A stretch of 7,440 bases of DNA from Myxococcales bacterium (GTDB lineage Bacteria > Desulfobacterota_B > Binatia > UBA1149 > SPBQ01): positions 1-7,440 of the forward strand of contig SPBQ01000106.1 of assembly GCA_004525875.1 (NCBI GenBank), read 5' to 3'. Shown piece after piece: positions 6,418-7,440 of this stretch (its first letter is position 1; every line of letters begins with the position of its first letter). The position numbers and the translations under genes are program-made. The notes below the pieces were generated by a model that made no database searches, was not told the DNA's origin, and saw nothing but the letters and a program-made list of their open reading frames with translations.

Positions 6418-7440
6418 ATGCTCGAATCGCTCCAGATCTTCTTCTCCCAGACGGGCTTCAGCCTGCTGCCGCAGCACCCGCAGAACTTGCTGATGATCTG
6501 CGTCGGGCTGGTGTTGATCACGCTCGCCATCCGCAAGGAGTACGAGCCCCTCTTGCTGATTCCGATAGGCTTCGGAATCATCATGGGGAACATCCCCGGA
6601 GCCGGCACCTCTCCGGACGAGTCCGGCGTGATCCACTACCTCTACTTCGGCATCAAGCACGAGATCTATCCGGCGTTGATCTTCCTAGGGCTCGGCGCGA
6701 TGACCGACTTCTCGGCGCTGCTGTCACAACCGAGGCTCATGCTCCTCGGCGCGGCCGCTCAGTTCGGAATCTTCGCGACCTACTGCGGCGCAATGTACCT
6801 GGGGTTCACCCCCCAGGAAGCAGGTGCCATCGGGATCATCGGTGGAGCTGACGGACCCACGACGATCTTCATCACGGCGGCGCTCGCACCCGACTTGCTG
6901 CCGGCGGTGGCCGTGGCCGCATACTCCTACATGGCGATGGTGCCGATCATCCAGCCCCCGATCGTGCGGGCCCTGACGACCCGCAAGGAAAGGCTGATCA
7001 AGATGAAGGCGCCGCGCGCGGTGACAAAGACCGAACGGATACTGTTCCCGGTCGTAGGATTCATCACCTGCGTGCTCGTCGCGCCGAAGGCCACGACGCT
7101 TCTCGGCATGCTGTTCTTCGGTAACCTCCTGAAGGAGAGCGGAGTGACCGATCGGCTCGCAAACACCGCCAAGACCGCGTTCATCGACTCGATAACAATC
7201 ATTCTCGGACTCTGTGTCGGCGCCGGCGCGTCGGCCGAGCGGTTCCTGCGAGCCGATTCGCTCAAGATCTTCGTCCTCGGCCTGGCCGCATTCTCGGTGG
7301 CGACGGCCTCGGGCGTGCTACTCGCCAAGTTGATGAACCGTTTCTCGCGCGATCCCATCAACCCGATCATCGGGGCCGCGGGTGTCTCGGCCGTGCCGAT
7401 GGCCGCGCGCGTCGCTCTGACGACGGCACAGCGAGAGGAC
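6418..7440 (+). CDS. mmdB: Methylmalonyl-CoA decarboxylase beta subunit (Na+ pump), 3' end cut
   Basis: 341 residues are visible and the frame is open at the right edge; family members usually run to about 375-430, so the C-terminal helices are missing. The sequence is highly hydrophobic with many membrane segments. Diagnostic OadB/MmdB/GcdB blocks are present: LGLGAMTDFSALL (90-102), GIIGGADGPTTIF (139-151), GNLLKESGVTDRL (235-247) and NPIIGAAGVSAVPMAARV (315-332). Asp145 in GGADGPT corresponds to the essential aspartate (Asp203) of Klebsiella OadB. Asn315, Gly319, Ser324 and Arg331 keep the spacing of Asn373, Gly377, Ser382 and Arg389 in that protein. All residues linked to Na+ transport are therefore present. 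It decarboxylates carboxybiotin on MmdC and exports Na+ across the cytoplasmic membrane. The ATG at 6418 follows a GAGAGG ribosome site that begins at the mmdC stop. OadB of an oxaloacetate pump is excluded by the upstream mmdA. Confidence 0.94.
   Translation, partial: MLESLQIFFSQTGFSLLPQHPQNLLMICVGLVLITLAIRKEYEPLLLIPIGFGIIMGNIPGAGTSPDESGVIHYLYFGIKHEIYPALIFLGLGAMTDFSALLSQPRLMLLGAAAQFGIFATYCGAMYLGFTPQEAGAIGIIGGADGPTTIFITAALAPDLLPAVAVAAYSYMAMVPIIQPPIVRALTTRKERLIKMKAPRAVTKTERILFPVVGFITCVLVAPKATTLLGMLFFGNLLKESGVTDRLANTAKTAFIDSITIILGLCVGAGASAERFLRADSLKIFVLGLAAFSVATASGVLLAKLMNRFSRDPINPIIGAAGVSAVPMAARVALTTAQRED

Noticed and set aside
5916..6851. 311-codon plus-strand frame overlapping mmdD, mmdC and mmdB
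   Set aside because: It crosses three well-recognised genes in a different frame and is Arg/Gly-rich without family features, so it is a GC shadow.
6927..7370. 147-codon minus-strand frame within mmdB
   Set aside because: It is the complement of conserved MmdB membrane segments, with no independent coding evidence.

Overview
The window is GC-rich bacterial chromosomal DNA. Third codon positions are strongly G/C-biased, which is why long open frames also appear antisense to the real genes. It carries no phage, transposon, CRISPR or RNA-gene signal that I can see. The gene content is core energy metabolism: entry of acyl-CoA electrons into the quinone pool, and propionate/methylmalonyl-CoA metabolism coupled to a sodium gradient. 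This fits an uncultured or less-studied Gram-negative-type lineage with fatty-acid or propionate metabolism (for example a myxococcal, desulfobacterial or acidobacterial relative). The sequence alone does not settle the taxonomy.

Left part, minus strand. A sensor histidine kinase runs off the left edge (1-1072). Upstream of it, also on the minus strand, lies a 672-residue membrane iron-sulfur oxidoreductase (1256-3274) of the EMO/EtfD type, predicted to pass electrons from electron-transfer flavoprotein to menaquinone. The roughly 180-base gap between them holds a strong GC-rich hairpin just after the oxidoreductase stop, a sigma-54-like element, and a near-perfect palindrome. The kinase is therefore probably its own transcription unit.

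Centre. A 91-base divergent intergenic region has a recognisable sigma-70-type promoter and a strong Shine-Dalgarno for the oxidoreductase. On the other side is a small exported DUF192 protein on the plus strand (3366-3866). A 195-base gap follows, with a weak terminator-like element and a small hairpin abutting the next start codon.

Right part, plus strand. Four tightly spaced genes, mmdA, mmdD, mmdC and mmdB, encode a Na+-translocating methylmalonyl-CoA decarboxylase: carboxyltransferase, small membrane anchor, biotin carrier and membrane Na+ pump. MmdB is cut by the right edge. The gene order is that described for Propionigenium modestum. MmdA moves the carboxyl group from methylmalonyl-CoA to biotin on MmdC. 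MmdB decarboxylates carboxybiotin and exports Na+, and MmdD tethers the assembly.

Together the EMO-type protein and the Mmd complex suggest oxidation of fatty or short-chain acids, or propionate formation, with energy recovered through quinone reduction and a sodium motive force. I found no convincing undescribed system. The points most worth a second look are small regulatory structures in the intergenic regions and the linkage of the two energy-conserving modules.
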